DNA of 64,000 bases from Oscillospiraceae bacterium. GTDB taxonomy: Bacteria > Bacillota > Clostridia > Oscillospirales > Acutalibacteraceae. Position 1 is the first letter of the stretch; each line of letters begins with the position of its first letter. The notes under the pieces are model-generated. The model was not told the DNA's origin. It did not search any database and saw only the letters and a list, made by a program, of their open reading frames with translations. The stretch spans positions 1 through 64,000 of the forward strand of contig SVOW01000015.1 of assembly GCA_015066175.1 (NCBI GenBank), given 5' to 3'. A program made the translations under genes and the position numbers. This document shows positions 55,345 through 64,000 of this stretch, piece after piece.

Positions 55345-56325
55345 TTATACTAAATCAATTGTAAAATTATAGTCAGTATACCATACGCCTGCAGAAAAAC
55401 TTCTTGCACGGATAATAACCTCATCATCATAAACTTCAAAACTGAAGCCTGTGCCGTTTGCAATTCTGCCTCTGATGGTAAGATACATATAAGGTGGCAT
55501 ATTGATGCTGTGGAATGAGCCGTCAGATTCAACGCTTACATAGCCGTATGTGTTTTTCTGGCTTTCGTTTACAAGACCATTGTGTATGTGACCTGTGAGC
55601 ATAAATACGTTGTCGTAGGATTTGAGAATTTCTTCAACCTGAGCAGACTGGTCGCCGAGACCGCCATCGTCAGGTTCCATATCGTCTTCGCCCCATGTTA
55701 CGGGCAGACCATGTGACTGATTGATGGGCCAATGGCTGATAACAAAAATGGGCAGATCTTTTTCTGCTGCTTTTGCCATTTCTCCGCGGAGCCATTCAAG
55801 CTGTGTGTCGCTGATGTAAGCGGCAGTTCTGTCTGTTTCACTTGCCATTACAATGAAGGTGTAACCATTGATTTCAGTTGAATAATATTCATTTTCAATT
55901 TCTCTGCCTGCAATTTCCTTGTTGTACTGAATGAAATAAGTTCTTGCAAGGTCGTATTTGTCGTCTTCTGTCCATGTGTCATGGTTGCCCTGAGCGAGAA
56001 TAATATTTTTCGCAGGAGTGTAAGTTTCAAAAGCTTCTTTGAGCATTTCCCATTCCTGAATTTCGCCGTGGTCAGTAAGGTCACCTGTGAGCACAACTGC
56101 ATCAAGGGGATTTGCGTAAGATTGCATATCTGCAAGGCCGAAACGAAGAATGTCACGTCGTGCAGTTTCTTCTGTCATATGAATGTCGGAAATTGCTGCA
56201 AAATTTAGTCTGCAATTTTCATTTACAGGCTTTGTTTCAGCTGTGAAATCGCCGAAAAAAGGTGAAAAGAAAATGTTCAGCGCTGAAAGAATAACTGCCA
56301 ATAAGCTTTTGATGAATGCTATCAT
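55345..56325 (-). CDS. exported calcineurin-like metallophosphoesterase, paralogue of 24138-25136
   Basis: 326 residues. The N-terminal hydrophobic stretch (SLLAVILSALNIFFSPFFG) is a signal anchor. Metal motifs are complete: SDIHMTEE, VLTGDLTDHG, QGNHDTW, ISHWPINQ and TGHIHNG. The ending (FEVYDDEVIIRARSF, WYTDYNFTIDLV) matches the other copy almost word for word, so both come from one ancestor. AGGACGG precedes the ATG. It lies between a secreted glycosidase-like gene and the phosphohexomutase gene, which suggests release of phosphate from a surface sugar-phosphate or lipid; the substrate is unknown. Confidence 0.87.
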   Translation of the reverse strand: MIAFIKSLLAVILSALNIFFSPFFGDFTAETKPVNENCRLNFAAISDIHMTEETARRDILRFGLADMQSYANPLDAVVLTGDLTDHGEIQEWEMLKEAFETYTPAKNIILAQGNHDTWTEDDKYDLARTYFIQYNKEIAGREIENEYYSTEINGYTFIVMASETDRTAAYISDTQLEWLRGEMAKAAEKDLPIFVISHWPINQSHGLPVTWGEDDMEPDDGGLGDQSAQVEEILKSYDNVFMLTGHIHNGLVNESQKNTYGYVSVESDGSFHSINMPPYMYLTIRGRIANGTGFSFEVYDDEVIIRARSFSAGVWYTDYNFTIDLV

Positions 56326-56391
56326 AATTTACACCGTCCTTTTTATTGATGATATATTTTATCAGAAAGTAATCACTTTTTCAATTGTAGT

Positions 56392-58365
56392 TTAAAAAAT
56401 ATAGTTTAAAAATTTTCTTAAATCAATATAGAAAACTACAAACCATTCAGGCAGGTAATCAATGAATGATTTTTCATTTTCTGTTTCAACAGCTATTCCT
56501 GTTGCAGTTGAATCAAAAACAAAAGTGAATCTTCCTCCGGGAGCAACGTCACCATTTGTGTAGAAATCCATCACATCGTTTTCCTGCATATTGTCAGACC
56601 ATTTGAAATTGAATTTCACTTCTTCTCCATCAAGTGAAAGAAGGCTTCTGTCAATTTCTATCTGCAGGATGTTGCCGTTTACTGTAAATTCACCGTATCC
56701 CACGTCTGTAGCATTCCAACCGCCTGTGGATTTCTGAATTTTCACTTTGCCTGAATCGGGAGAATATCCGCTGATTAAAAATTCAAAGCCTTCCCAGTTG
56801 GGAGAAATTCCGCTTGTGTCAGTGTCAATAAACAATCTCATCCAGTTGTCGCTTTCAGGGGGAGTAAGGTTGTCCTTTGTCTCAACATAAAAATAAACAT
56901 TTTTGCTGTCATAAGCTACTTTTGCCTGAATGATATCGTTTCTCATTGTGTTGTTGGTGTAGTAAGTGCCTTTCCAACCAACAGAATCGCGGTTTCTTGT
57001 GGAGCCTTCATAATGGTTGTATTCAGGTTTCACATCTGTCCATTGTGATTGACCTGCTGTGATGTCAATTGTTTTTTCTGCGTCAGTTTCAGGCAGCACA
57101 CCTGTGCCCTTGAAACGTCTTACATTTTCCACAAGCTGATAATAATAGTAGTCTTTCAGTTCGCCTTTTGTAGGCTCAATATCGCGGCTGTATTCGGGAC
57201 AGAACTGGTCAGGAAAAGCATTTTCTGTGCCACACCACATATCAAATCTGCCTGCAATCCATTCGTTGAAGCCTGTTACGAAAATAAAATCAGGGTCCTG
57301 CTCGATGGCATAATCCCATTGCTGCTGGAAATTAAGCCCGTAAAAATAGGCGTTTTCAGTGTTTTTGTCAACAGTGATTTCTTCTCCTTTATATGAGTAA
57401 GAGTAGGAATAATCTCCCTCTGCCCAGCCTCTGCCCTGAACAGTGCCCATAGGGCAGTTCATTGCATTAAGTCCGTCTTCATTTGCATTCTGTGCAACCG
57501 ATACACACATCTGTTCAACAGAGCCGTCAATTCTCTTGCCGAAAAGTGTCTGCTCATAATCAGAGCACCAGCCCCATGTGTCCTGAAGAATGCTTGTGTC
57601 GCTTGCAAAATATGTAGATTCATTTCTCCTGAAAGTGAAGAAATCGTAAATTTCCTTGTCTGTTTTGTCAGTAATATCAAGGTAACTGTGATTTGCCATC
57701 ACAAGAGGCTTGCCTTCCCACATAAACCACAAATCTTCATATCTTCCTTTTGAGTAAACATCATTGTAAAGCTGCCTTAACTGTGTGCGTGTGTCTTCTT
57801 TGCCTGAAAAATTAAGGATAAAAGCAACCTGAGGCACGTTGACGCCCTCTGCTTTCGCTTCAGTCCATACCTTGAAAAGCTTTTCATAGCCAAGGTCAAA
57901 GGTCTGCGTGCCGTTTGTGCAGTCAAAAATTATAACGTCAATGTCAGCATCTGCAAGCAATTCTGCGTGTTTGCGAAGCACATATTCATCAAGGTTAGAG
58001 TAAAATCCGTACAAAGGCTCGTCCCAGAAATAAGGTCTTCCGCTGTATGTACCACCCCATGCAGGGTGGTCAAAATCATTCACAGCTTCAGGATAAACGT
58101 CAAGCACACTGCCTGTTGTGATTGCCTCATGGCCATCAATCCAGGGGTAATGCCATGTCCAGTAAAACATTCCCACAAATTTATTTTTTCTTTCACCTGC
58201 AATTTCGCTGTTTGGTGAAAGAGTCCTGCCAAGGCCGTCAACTGCAGCCCATGTTGTGGGGTCAATTATTCTTTCTTCTTCTTTTTCGGTAGCCGAAGCA
58301 GAGAAAGAAGCACTGCAGAATAAAACAGTAAAGCATAAAGTCAAAGCTAAAAGTTTTCTGAACAT
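56392..58365 (-). CDS. secreted GH99/GH71-like protein with C-terminal carbohydrate-binding-like domain
   Basis: 657 residues. Signal peptide: residues 1-27 (FRKLLALTLCFTVLFCSASFSASA). The main domain, about 40-420, reads like a (beta/alpha)8 glycosidase of the GH99/GH71 kind: VGMFYWTWHYPWIDGHEA, HAELLADADIDVIIFDCTNGT, GKPLVMANHSYLD and the conserved late motif FVTGFNEWIAGRF with a likely catalytic or binding Glu. The second domain, about 440-620, looks like CBM9 or DOMON (IIQAKVAYDSKNVYFYVETKDN, WEGFEFLISGY, IEIDRSLLSL). The final 30 residues are hydrophobic and may contact the membrane. It starts nine bases after the ZIP gene. The exact glycan is unknown. Confidence 0.68.
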   Translation of the reverse strand: MFRKLLALTLCFTVLFCSASFSASATEKEEERIIDPTTWAAVDGLGRTLSPNSEIAGERKNKFVGMFYWTWHYPWIDGHEAITTGSVLDVYPEAVNDFDHPAWGGTYSGRPYFWDEPLYGFYSNLDEYVLRKHAELLADADIDVIIFDCTNGTQTFDLGYEKLFKVWTEAKAEGVNVPQVAFILNFSGKEDTRTQLRQLYNDVYSKGRYEDLWFMWEGKPLVMANHSYLDITDKTDKEIYDFFTFRRNESTYFASDTSILQDTWGWCSDYEQTLFGKRIDGSVEQMCVSVAQNANEDGLNAMNCPMGTVQGRGWAEGDYSYSYSYKGEEITVDKNTENAYFYGLNFQQQWDYAIEQDPDFIFVTGFNEWIAGRFDMWCGTENAFPDQFCPEYSRDIEPTKGELKDYYYYQLVENVRRFKGTGVLPETDAEKTIDITAGQSQWTDVKPEYNHYEGSTRNRDSVGWKGTYYTNNTMRNDIIQAKVAYDSKNVYFYVETKDNLTPPESDNWMRLFIDTDTSGISPNWEGFEFLISGYSPDSGKVKIQKSTGGWNATDVGYGEFTVNGNILQIEIDRSLLSLDGEEVKFNFKWSDNMQENDVMDFYTNGDVAPGGRFTFVFDSTATGIAVETENEKSFIDYLPEWFVVFYIDLRKFLNYIF

Positions 58366-58374
58366 ATTATCACC

Positions 58375-59127
58375 TCATAACAGATAGTCAGAAACAAGCA
58401 TCAGTGCAAAGCCTGCAAGCAAAGCGTATGTTGCACCGCGCTGACTGCCGTGAGCATGTGTTTCGGGAATCATTTCGTCGCTGATAACATAGAGCATTGT
58501 GCCGCCTGCAAAGGCAAGGGCAAAGGGGAGAATTGCAGATGCAATATTCACTGCAAAGTAGCCGATAAGAGTGCCCACAACTTCAATAAGACCGGTAATC
58601 AGGGCATAAACAAAAGTTTTTTTCTGGCTTATTCCTGCCGCAAGCATAGGCCCGATAATCACCATTCCCTCAGGAATATTCTGCAAGGCAATACCGCCTG
58701 CAATAAGAAGCGCCTGAGAATTATCACCTGTGCCGAATGAAACGCCTGCTGCAATACCTTCGGGAAGATTATGTATTGCAATGGCAGTAACAAAAAGCAG
58801 CACCTTGCTTAATTTATCATTTTCTTTGTGGTCTTCATTGTCAACACCTGCCAGCTTGTGCATATGGGGCACGATTTTGTCGATTAAATTAAGCACAACC
58901 GCACCGGCGAAAATACCGGCAACAGTAATTAATATTGCGTATTTTCCGCCATAATCGAGGGAGGGGATTATAAGCCCCAGCACAGCTGCCGCAAGCATAA
59001 CGCCTGCTGCAAATGAAAGCACAATGTCGCTGAATTTATGGGATATTTTTTTAAAAATAAAACCAAAAATTGCGCCGATAAAAGTTGCACCGCCAACACC
59101 TAAAGCGGTGAGTAAAACCATTTTCAT
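58375..59127 (-). CDS. ZIP family divalent metal transporter
   Basis: 250 residues with eight membrane helices. ZIP carriers bring zinc, iron or manganese into the cell. The binuclear site is clear: AIAIHNLPEGIAAGVSFG (helix 4) and GGIALQNIPEGMVI (helix 5), and the His-rich loop between helices 3 and 4 is short (HMHKLAGVDNEDHKEND). I start at ATG 59127, which overlaps the phosphatase stop by one base (TGATG) with GGGGTGG upstream; a GTG at 59136 is the alternative. Zinc supply could matter for the zinc enzymes nearby, but that is loose. Confidence 0.9.
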   Translation of the reverse strand: MKMVLLTALGVGGATFIGAIFGFIFKKISHKFSDIVLSFAAGVMLAAAVLGLIIPSLDYGGKYAILITVAGIFAGAVVLNLIDKIVPHMHKLAGVDNEDHKENDKLSKVLLFVTAIAIHNLPEGIAAGVSFGTGDNSQALLIAGGIALQNIPEGMVIIGPMLAAGISQKKTFVYALITGLIEVVGTLIGYFAVNIASAILPFALAFAGGTMLYVISDEMIPETHAHGSQRGATYALLAGFALMLVSDYLL

Positions 59128-59594
59128 CAATGCCACCCCAATTCTTTTAGTAAACCTTCACAGCCGTCGGAAATATCACGGTAGGTTGTGGCAAAATCTC
59201 TGCTGTACCACGGGTCGTCGACATCGCCGTCACGAGAAGTGTAGGTCATAAGTTTACGCACTTTTTCGTCTTTGTCAGAGCCGAAAATACGTAAAATGTT
59301 TCTGTAATTCATGCTGTCCATGCAGATGAATAAATCGTATTTTTCATAATCGTCTTTTTTTAACTGAACGGCAGTTTTACCATCGCAGGAAATGCCGTGT
59401 TTTTTCAGTTCCGCCTTTGCAGGAGGGTAAACAGGGTTGCCTCTGCCACCCCATATTTCTTCTGTGCTTGTGGCAGATGAAGCAATGAAAAATTCATTTT
59501 CAATGCCTTTTTTCTTAACCATATCTTTCAAAATAAATTCTGCCATAGGACTTCTGCAGATATTGCCATGGCAGACGAACATAATTTTTATCAT
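59127..59594 (-). CDS. low-molecular-weight protein-tyrosine phosphatase
   Basis: 155 residues, cytosolic. The P-loop CHGNICRSP near the N terminus holds the nucleophile Cys and the Arg, and the general-acid Asp is in VDDPWYSRDF near the C terminus, as in the family. Bacterial members act on tyrosine kinases of capsule or wall control. The gene heads a minus-strand run of five genes with short gaps (ZIP, secreted glycosidase-like, metallophosphoesterase, phosphohexomutase). AGAGGG precedes the ATG. Confidence 0.93.
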   Translation of the reverse strand: MIKIMFVCHGNICRSPMAEFILKDMVKKKGIENEFFIASSATSTEEIWGGRGNPVYPPAKAELKKHGISCDGKTAVQLKKDDYEKYDLFICMDSMNYRNILRIFGSDKDEKVRKLMTYTSRDGDVDDPWYSRDFATTYRDISDGCEGLLKELGWH

Positions 59595-59802
59595 AACATC
59601 CCTCTGAAAATTTCATTCTCTTTTCCTATTATATCACAAATGCAGATTATTGTCACAATAAATTGCAATTTATATCTGACAACTGTAAAAAATGAAACAC
59701 CTTTCGTCTTTACAATAATTAATCGAGAAATCTGTATTTGTTATGGCATTGTATTATTTTCAAAAAAACAGTCAATAATATTTTCGCAAGGAAGTGATAT
59801 GT

Positions 59803-60894
59803 ATGGCAGAAATTATTTTAAAAAATGTCAGAAAAATTTACGATAACAGTTACACTGCAGTGCACGATTTTTCCCTGAAAATACGTGACAGGGAGTTTGT
59901 GATTCTTGTCGGACCGTCAGGATGCGGAAAAAGCACAACTTTACGTATGATTGCAGGGCTTGAAGAAATTTCTTCAGGCGAATTATACATCGGTAACACT
60001 CTTGTGAACGACCTGCCGCCAAAAGACAGGGATATTGCAATGGTTTTTCAGAATTATGCCCTTTATCCTCATATGAATGTATATAAAAATATGGCATTTG
60101 CTCTTGAAATGAGAAAAATGCCAAAAGATGAAATACGCAGAAAAATTATGGAAACTGCAAAAAGCCTTGACATAATAAATCTGCTTGACAGAAAGCCAAA
60201 AGCACTTTCCGGCGGACAGCGTCAGCGTGTGGCTTTAGGCAGAGCAATGGTACGTAATCCGTCAGTTTTCCTTCTTGATGAGCCCCTTTCAAACCTTGAT
60301 GCAAAGCTGCGTACACAGATGCGTTCTGAAATAAAAGAACTGCACAGAAAGCTTGCCACAACCTTCGTTTATGTCACCCACGACCAGACGGAAGCGATGA
60401 CAATGGGCGACAGAATTGTGGTAATGAAAGACGGCTACATTCATCAGGCAGACACGCCTCAGGAACTTTACAACAACCCTGTAAATACATTTGTTGCAGG
60501 GTTTATCGGTTCGCCGCAGATGAATTTTATAAACTGCAGAATTATAGGCACTCCTGAAAAAATACGTGCAGAAATTGATGGCATATTATTTGATATTCCG
60601 AAGGAAACCGTTGAGCGTAACAATTTAACACGTGCTGTGGGAGAAAACGTGATTTTGGGCATACGACCAGAAAACACCTTTCTTACAGATGACAAAAAGA
60701 ATTCGATTTTTGCCACAATTGAAATATGCGAACTTATGGGCGATTGCTCGTATATCCATATGAAAACAGGAAAAGATAGTATCATCTGCAAATACCCCCA
60801 TTTATTTGCAGGCGAAAAAGGCGACATAGTGAAAGTAAATTTTGATATGAAGAAAGCTCTCTTTTTCAACAAAGACAGCGGATTCAGAATATAA
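59803..60894 (+). CDS. sugar ABC transporter ATP-binding protein (MsmX/MalK type)
   Basis: 363 residues. Walker [11 protein letters not shown]-loop [16 protein letters not shown], signature [15 protein letters not shown], Walker [17 protein letters not shown], switch His in VTHDQTEAM. The C-terminal TOBE/regulatory part (about 240-363, [29 protein letters not shown]) is typical of MalK/UgpC ATPases that energise carbohydrate importers. ATG 59803 is chosen over a GTG three codons earlier because AAGGAAGTGA then has good spacing. The binding-protein gene follows by 24 bases. Confidence 0.95.
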   Translation: MAEIILKNVRKIYDNSYTAVHDFSLKIRDREFVILVGPSGCGKSTTLRMIAGLEEISSGELYIGNTLVNDLPPKDRDIAMVFQNYALYPHMNVYKNMAFALEMRKMPKDEIRRKIMETAKSLDIINLLDRKPKALSGGQRQRVALGRAMVRNPSVFLLDEPLSNLDAKLRTQMRSEIKELHRKLATTFVYVTHDQTEAMTMGDRIVVMKDGYIHQADTPQELYNNPVNTFVAGFIGSPQMNFINCRIIGTPEKIRAEIDGILFDIPKETVERNNLTRAVGENVILGIRPENTFLTDDKKNSIFATIEICELMGDCSYIHMKTGKDSIICKYPHLFAGEKGDIVKVNFDMKKALFFNKDSGFRI

Positions 60895-60918
60895 AACAAT
60901 TTGAAAGGACGACAAATT

Positions 60919-62163
60919 ATGAAAAAAATAACTTCACTTTTAATTGCTCTGACTTTAGTGATTTTAACATTTGCCGCTTGTACAAATAAAAATGTTTCAG
61001 AAAACGACAACGGAAATGTGGATGAAAAACCGACAGTTACTCTGCGTCTGTGGGGCGCACAGGATGATAAAGCAATGCTTACGGGGCTTATTGAAGATTT
61101 CAAAAAACTTCACACAGACAAAAACTGGGATATCAAGCTGAGCTTTGTAGGCGAAGACGATGCTGCAACAGAAATTTTAAAAGACGTTTCTGCTGCAGCC
61201 GATGTTTTCAGCTTTTCATCAGACCAGGTTGCCACACTGAAAAAATCAGGTGCACTTTACAGAGTCACAAACCCTGACGTGAAAACTCGTAACAGTGCCG
61301 CTTCAGTTCAGGCAGCAACAGTTGACGGCGATTTATATGCTTACCCTGCATCTGCAGAAACATTTTTCCTCTATTATGATAAAGCAATTTTCAGCGCCGA
61401 AGAAGTGAAATCACTTGAAAAAATCATGGCTAAAGACACAGGCGATAAAATCAGAAATTTTGCTATGAAAATTGACGACGGCTGGTACAGCTCTTCATTT
61501 TTCTTCACAGCAGGATGCACTCTTTTCGGCAAAGACGGCAAAGATAAAACAAAGTGCGATTTCAATTCTGATAAAGGCGTGCTTGCCGCCAATTATATGA
61601 TTGACCTTGTAAACAACAAAAAATTTGCCAACCTTGACGATGCCAAAATCAAATCAGGCTTCAAAGCAAGAACATTGGGTGCTGCAGTTTCAGGTGCATG
61701 GAATGCAGAAGATATCAAAAACAGCCTTGGTGAAGATTTCGGTGTAACAAAGCTTCCTACTGTAAGAATTGATTCAACAGACAGAAATCTTATTTCAATG
61801 GCAAACTTCAAACTTTACGGAGTAAATGCACAGACTAAATTCCCCGAAGAAGCACACCTTCTTGCAAACTTCCTTACAGACCGCGATGCTCAGGAAGTAA
61901 GGTTCAGAAAGCGTAATTTTGCACCCACACATATGGCACTTGCAGGCGATAACGATGTTATGGCTTCAAACGAGGTTGTGGCTGCACTTACTGCACAGTC
62001 AAAGCACTCAATTCTTCAGACTTCAATTGACCAGGTTTCAAATTTCTGGGCACCTGCAGAAGCTTTCGGCACAGGGCTTATTGACGGCACAATCACAAAA
62101 TCAAATGTGAAAGCAAAGCTCGATGCTTTTGTAAATTCAGTTTTAGCAACTGTCAAAAAGTAA
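60919..62163 (+). CDS. sugar-binding lipoprotein of the ABC importer
   Basis: 414 residues. A lipoprotein signal (KKITSLLIALTLVILTFAAC) puts the mature Cys at residue 21, so it sits on the outer face of the membrane. The body is a type-1 solute-binding protein of the maltose group: TLRLWGAQDDKAMLTGLIEDFKK, ADVFSFSSDQ, GALYRVT, FFTAGCTLFG, and the hinge GAAVSGAWNAEDIKN. It starts at ATG 60919 after GAAAGGAC. Four genes in order ATPase, binding protein, MalF-like and MalG-like make a full importer. The exact oligosaccharide is unknown. Confidence 0.93.
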   Translation: MKKITSLLIALTLVILTFAACTNKNVSENDNGNVDEKPTVTLRLWGAQDDKAMLTGLIEDFKKLHTDKNWDIKLSFVGEDDAATEILKDVSAAADVFSFSSDQVATLKKSGALYRVTNPDVKTRNSAASVQAATVDGDLYAYPASAETFFLYYDKAIFSAEEVKSLEKIMAKDTGDKIRNFAMKIDDGWYSSSFFFTAGCTLFGKDGKDKTKCDFNSDKGVLAANYMIDLVNNKKFANLDDAKIKSGFKARTLGAAVSGAWNAEDIKNSLGEDFGVTKLPTVRIDSTDRNLISMANFKLYGVNAQTKFPEEAHLLANFLTDRDAQEVRFRKRNFAPTHMALAGDNDVMASNEVVAALTAQSKHSILQTSIDQVSNFWAPAEAFGTGLIDGTITKSNVKAKLDAFVNSVLATVKK

Positions 62164-62185
62164 ATCTATATGGCGGATTGATTAA

Positions 62186-63526
62186 ATGAAACAGTTTTTT
62201 GACGCATTTGTAAAAGGAGATTTTTTAACTAAAATTTCCTTTTTCATACTTGGCTTTTCAAACATTTTAAAAGGGCAGATTATAAAAGGTCTGCTTTTTC
62301 TTTTTACTGAAATTGCATATTTCTATTATATGTTTTCCGTAGGCTTTTCTGCCATAAAGAAATTGCGTTATCTCGGCACGGTGGAACAAAGCTGGGTTTT
62401 TGACGAAAGCAAAGGCATCGACATTCTGCAACCCGGTGATAATTCAATGCTTATTCTTCTGTACGGAGTTTTTGCAATTTTCATTACGTTGGCATTTGTT
62501 TTTATTCTTAAATCTTCTGTTGTGCAGGCTTACGAACTTGAAAAAGACATAAAAAAAGGCAGAAAGCCTTTGTCTTTCATGAAAGAAATTTCAGAATATA
62601 CCGATTCAAAGCTTCACACAACACTTCTTTTTCTGCCCATTCTCGGCGTGGTGGTTTTAACGGTGCTTCCCCTTGTTTTTATGATTCTTATTGCGTTTAC
62701 AAACTTTGACCGCAACCATCAGCCACCGGGAAACCTTTTCACATGGATTGGTATTGAAAATTTCAAGGAAATGCTGTCTTCAGGCAGTGTGCTTGGTGAA
62801 ACATTCTTCCCTGTCCTTGGGTGGACACTTGTGTGGGCAGTGCTTGCAACTGCACTTAACTATATTCTCGGTATGCTTCTGGCAATGCTTATCAACAAAA
62901 AGGGTATAAAAATCAAAGGCTTTTACAGAACAATTTTTATTCTTTCAATTGCCATTCCGCAGTTTGTGTCGTTGCTTGTTATGAGAAATATCCTTGATGA
63001 CGACGGACCGTTGAATGTGCTTTTGCAGAAAGCGGGAATAGTGGCACAATATGTTCCCTTTCTCACTGATGCAACGTTAGCCCGTATCACTGTTCTTGTT
63101 ATAAATCTGTGGATTGGCATTCCCTACACTATGCTCATAACGACAGGCATATTGATGAACATTCCCGAAGACCTTTACGAGTCTGCAAAAATTGACGGTG
63201 CAACACCTGTAACGCAGTTTTTCAGAATAACTCTGCCTTACGTTTTCTTTGTTACCGCCCCGTACCTGATAACACAATTTATCGGAAATATAAACAACTT
63301 CAACATTATTTATTTCCTTACACGAGGCGGACCTGCAACACTTGATTATTATCAGGCAGGCAAAACAGACCTGCTCGTCACCTGGCTTTATAAGCTTACG
63401 GTAAACAGTAAAGACTATTCCTACGCCGCCACAATCGGTATTCTTGTATTTATAATTTCTGCAGTGTTCTCTCTGCTTGCTTACAGAAGAACTTCATCTT
63501 ACAAAAACGAGGAGGAATTCAGTTGA
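62186..63526 (+). CDS. MalF-like sugar ABC transporter permease
   Basis: 446 residues. Two extra N-terminal helices and a linker (1-145) precede the core of six helices, as in MalF/MdxF maltodextrin permeases. The coupling loop EDLYESAKIDGATPVTQFFRITLP is the EAA motif that docks on the ATPase. Late in the chain is NNFNIIYFLTRGGP, typical of MalF. The stop overlaps the TTG start of the next permease by four bases. With a cytosolic GH13 enzyme elsewhere in the window, maltodextrin is a sensible substrate guess. Confidence 0.92.
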   Translation: MKQFFDAFVKGDFLTKISFFILGFSNILKGQIIKGLLFLFTEIAYFYYMFSVGFSAIKKLRYLGTVEQSWVFDESKGIDILQPGDNSMLILLYGVFAIFITLAFVFILKSSVVQAYELEKDIKKGRKPLSFMKEISEYTDSKLHTTLLFLPILGVVVLTVLPLVFMILIAFTNFDRNHQPPGNLFTWIGIENFKEMLSSGSVLGETFFPVLGWTLVWAVLATALNYILGMLLAMLINKKGIKIKGFYRTIFILSIAIPQFVSLLVMRNILDDDGPLNVLLQKAGIVAQYVPFLTDATLARITVLVINLWIGIPYTMLITTGILMNIPEDLYESAKIDGATPVTQFFRITLPYVFFVTAPYLITQFIGNINNFNIIYFLTRGGPATLDYYQAGKTDLLVTWLYKLTVNSKDYSYAATIGILVFIISAVFSLLAYRRTSSYKNEEEFS

Positions 63527-64000
63527 GAAAAATGTCAACACAGAGAAAAATTTCAACAATTTCTGTCTATGTTTTTCTATCTGTTCTTGCACTCATATGG
63601 GTGTTGCCGATTCTGTGGGTGATTATCACATCATTCAGGGAAGAATCAGGCTCATTCACGCCTTATTTTCTGCCTCAGGGGTATACAATCAGAAATTATA
63701 TCAACCTGCTCACCGATAACACCACATTTGATTTTACACGTTGGTTTTCAAACACGCTTTTTGTGTCAGTTGCAACCTGCATAATCTCAACTTTTTTCGT
63801 GCTTTCCGTTTCCTATGCAATGTCAAGGCTTCGTTTCAGAATGCGAAAACCCCTTATGAACATTGCATTGATTCTGGGGATGTTTCCCGGATTTATGTCG
63901 ATGATTGCCGTTTATTATGTGCTGAAAGCTTTCGGGATTGAGCAATCTTTGTTCGCGTTGATTTTAGTTTATTCTGCAGGCGCAGGGCTTGGCTTTTATG
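63523..64000 (+). CDS. MalG-like sugar ABC transporter permease (3' end outside window)
   Basis: An open frame of 159 codons runs to the window edge. It starts at TTG 63523, overlapping the previous stop (TTGA), with GAGGAAT upstream; an ATG three codons later is the alternative. The sequence begins MRKMSTQRKISTISVYVF with a first helix (LSVLALIWVLPILWVIITSF), then FTPYFLPQGYTIRNYINLL, FSNTLFVSVATCIISTFFVLSVSYAMSRLRF and MFPGFMSMIAVYYVLKAFG, all typical of MalG-type permeases. The EAA loop lies beyond the edge. It completes the importer. Confidence 0.9.
   Translation, partial: MRKMSTQRKISTISVYVFLSVLALIWVLPILWVIITSFREESGSFTPYFLPQGYTIRNYINLLTDNTTFDFTRWFSNTLFVSVATCIISTFFVLSVSYAMSRLRFRMRKPLMNIALILGMFPGFMSMIAVYYVLKAFGIEQSLFALILVYSAGAGLGFY

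Overview
The window looks like chromosomal DNA of a low-GC Gram-positive bacterium of the class Clostridia, probably an uncultured gut member near the Oscillospirales/Ruminococcaceae. Reasons: AT-rich codon use with many TTG and GTG starts, strong AGGAGG-type ribosome binding sites, sigma-A promoters with a TGnTATAAT extended -10, tRNA genes that encode CCA, Firmicutes marker genes (mecA, mini-RNase III, yitT, obg, tarIJL), two proteins with type I dockerin modules, and a heavy load of glycan-degrading genes. No rRNA operon, IS transposase, phage gene or CRISPR array was seen. Family names below come from recognising motifs by eye; no database search was possible.

Layout. 1-3049: a GH39-like glycosidase (cut by the window edge) and a GH127 beta-L-arabinofuranosidase. 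3050-3811: repeat block A. 3812-5449: an ACT-domain protein and its PFL/UPF0210 partner. 5650-9483: a secreted CHAP amidase, a convergent membrane-anchored protein and glmS. 9484-10600: repeat block B. 10723-18197: a TetR regulator, a secreted 5'-nucleotidase and two tandemly duplicated dockerin proteins. 18273-18660: repeat block C. 18739-24065: a GlcNAc-related operon (GH89, NahK-like kinase, GDPD-like membrane protein, serine dehydratase). 24138-27382: a metallophosphoesterase, a D-allulose 3-epimerase and a convergent membrane protein. 27507-28076: repeat block D. 28141-37641: RNA methyltransferases, an uncharacterised membrane-protein operon ending in rpe, mecA and a GH13 enzyme. 37709-42589: tarI-tarJ-tarL-dnaA-maf behind one consensus promoter. 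42607-43354: an array of small hairpins leading into an S23-type four-helix-bundle gene. 43577-49376: MFS carrier, BspA-like protein, GH42 beta-galactosidase, alpha/beta hydrolase. 49418-52196, minus strand: obg, mini-RNase III, yitT and two tRNAs. 52499-53777: MTA/SAH nucleosidase and HD nucleotidase. 53861-59594, minus strand: tyrosine phosphatase, ZIP transporter, secreted GH99/71-like protein, metallophosphoesterase, phosphohexomutase. 59803-64000: a sugar ABC importer whose last permease runs off the window.

The genes fit a glycan-eating commensal. Arabinose- or xylose-containing glycans, alpha-GlcNAc-capped glycans, beta-galactosides and alpha-glucans are cut, the sugars are imported by ABC and MFS carriers, and they enter metabolism through a GlcNAc kinase, epimerases, a phosphohexomutase and glmS. 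tarIJL points to a ribitol-phosphate wall polymer.

The most unusual content is non-coding. Four intergenic blocks (A-D) are mosaics of hairpin modules of about 60-190 nt separated by the 12-bp palindrome AAATTATAATTT. The same modules recur in different order and orientation. One 61-nt module lies next to, and points toward, the start of the neighbouring gene in all four blocks. Separately, two arrays share one design: a long leading hairpin followed by four copies of a 7-nt spacer, each with its own small hairpin. One array sits alone in block B; the other runs directly into the four-helix-bundle gene. This is the best candidate here for an undescribed system.
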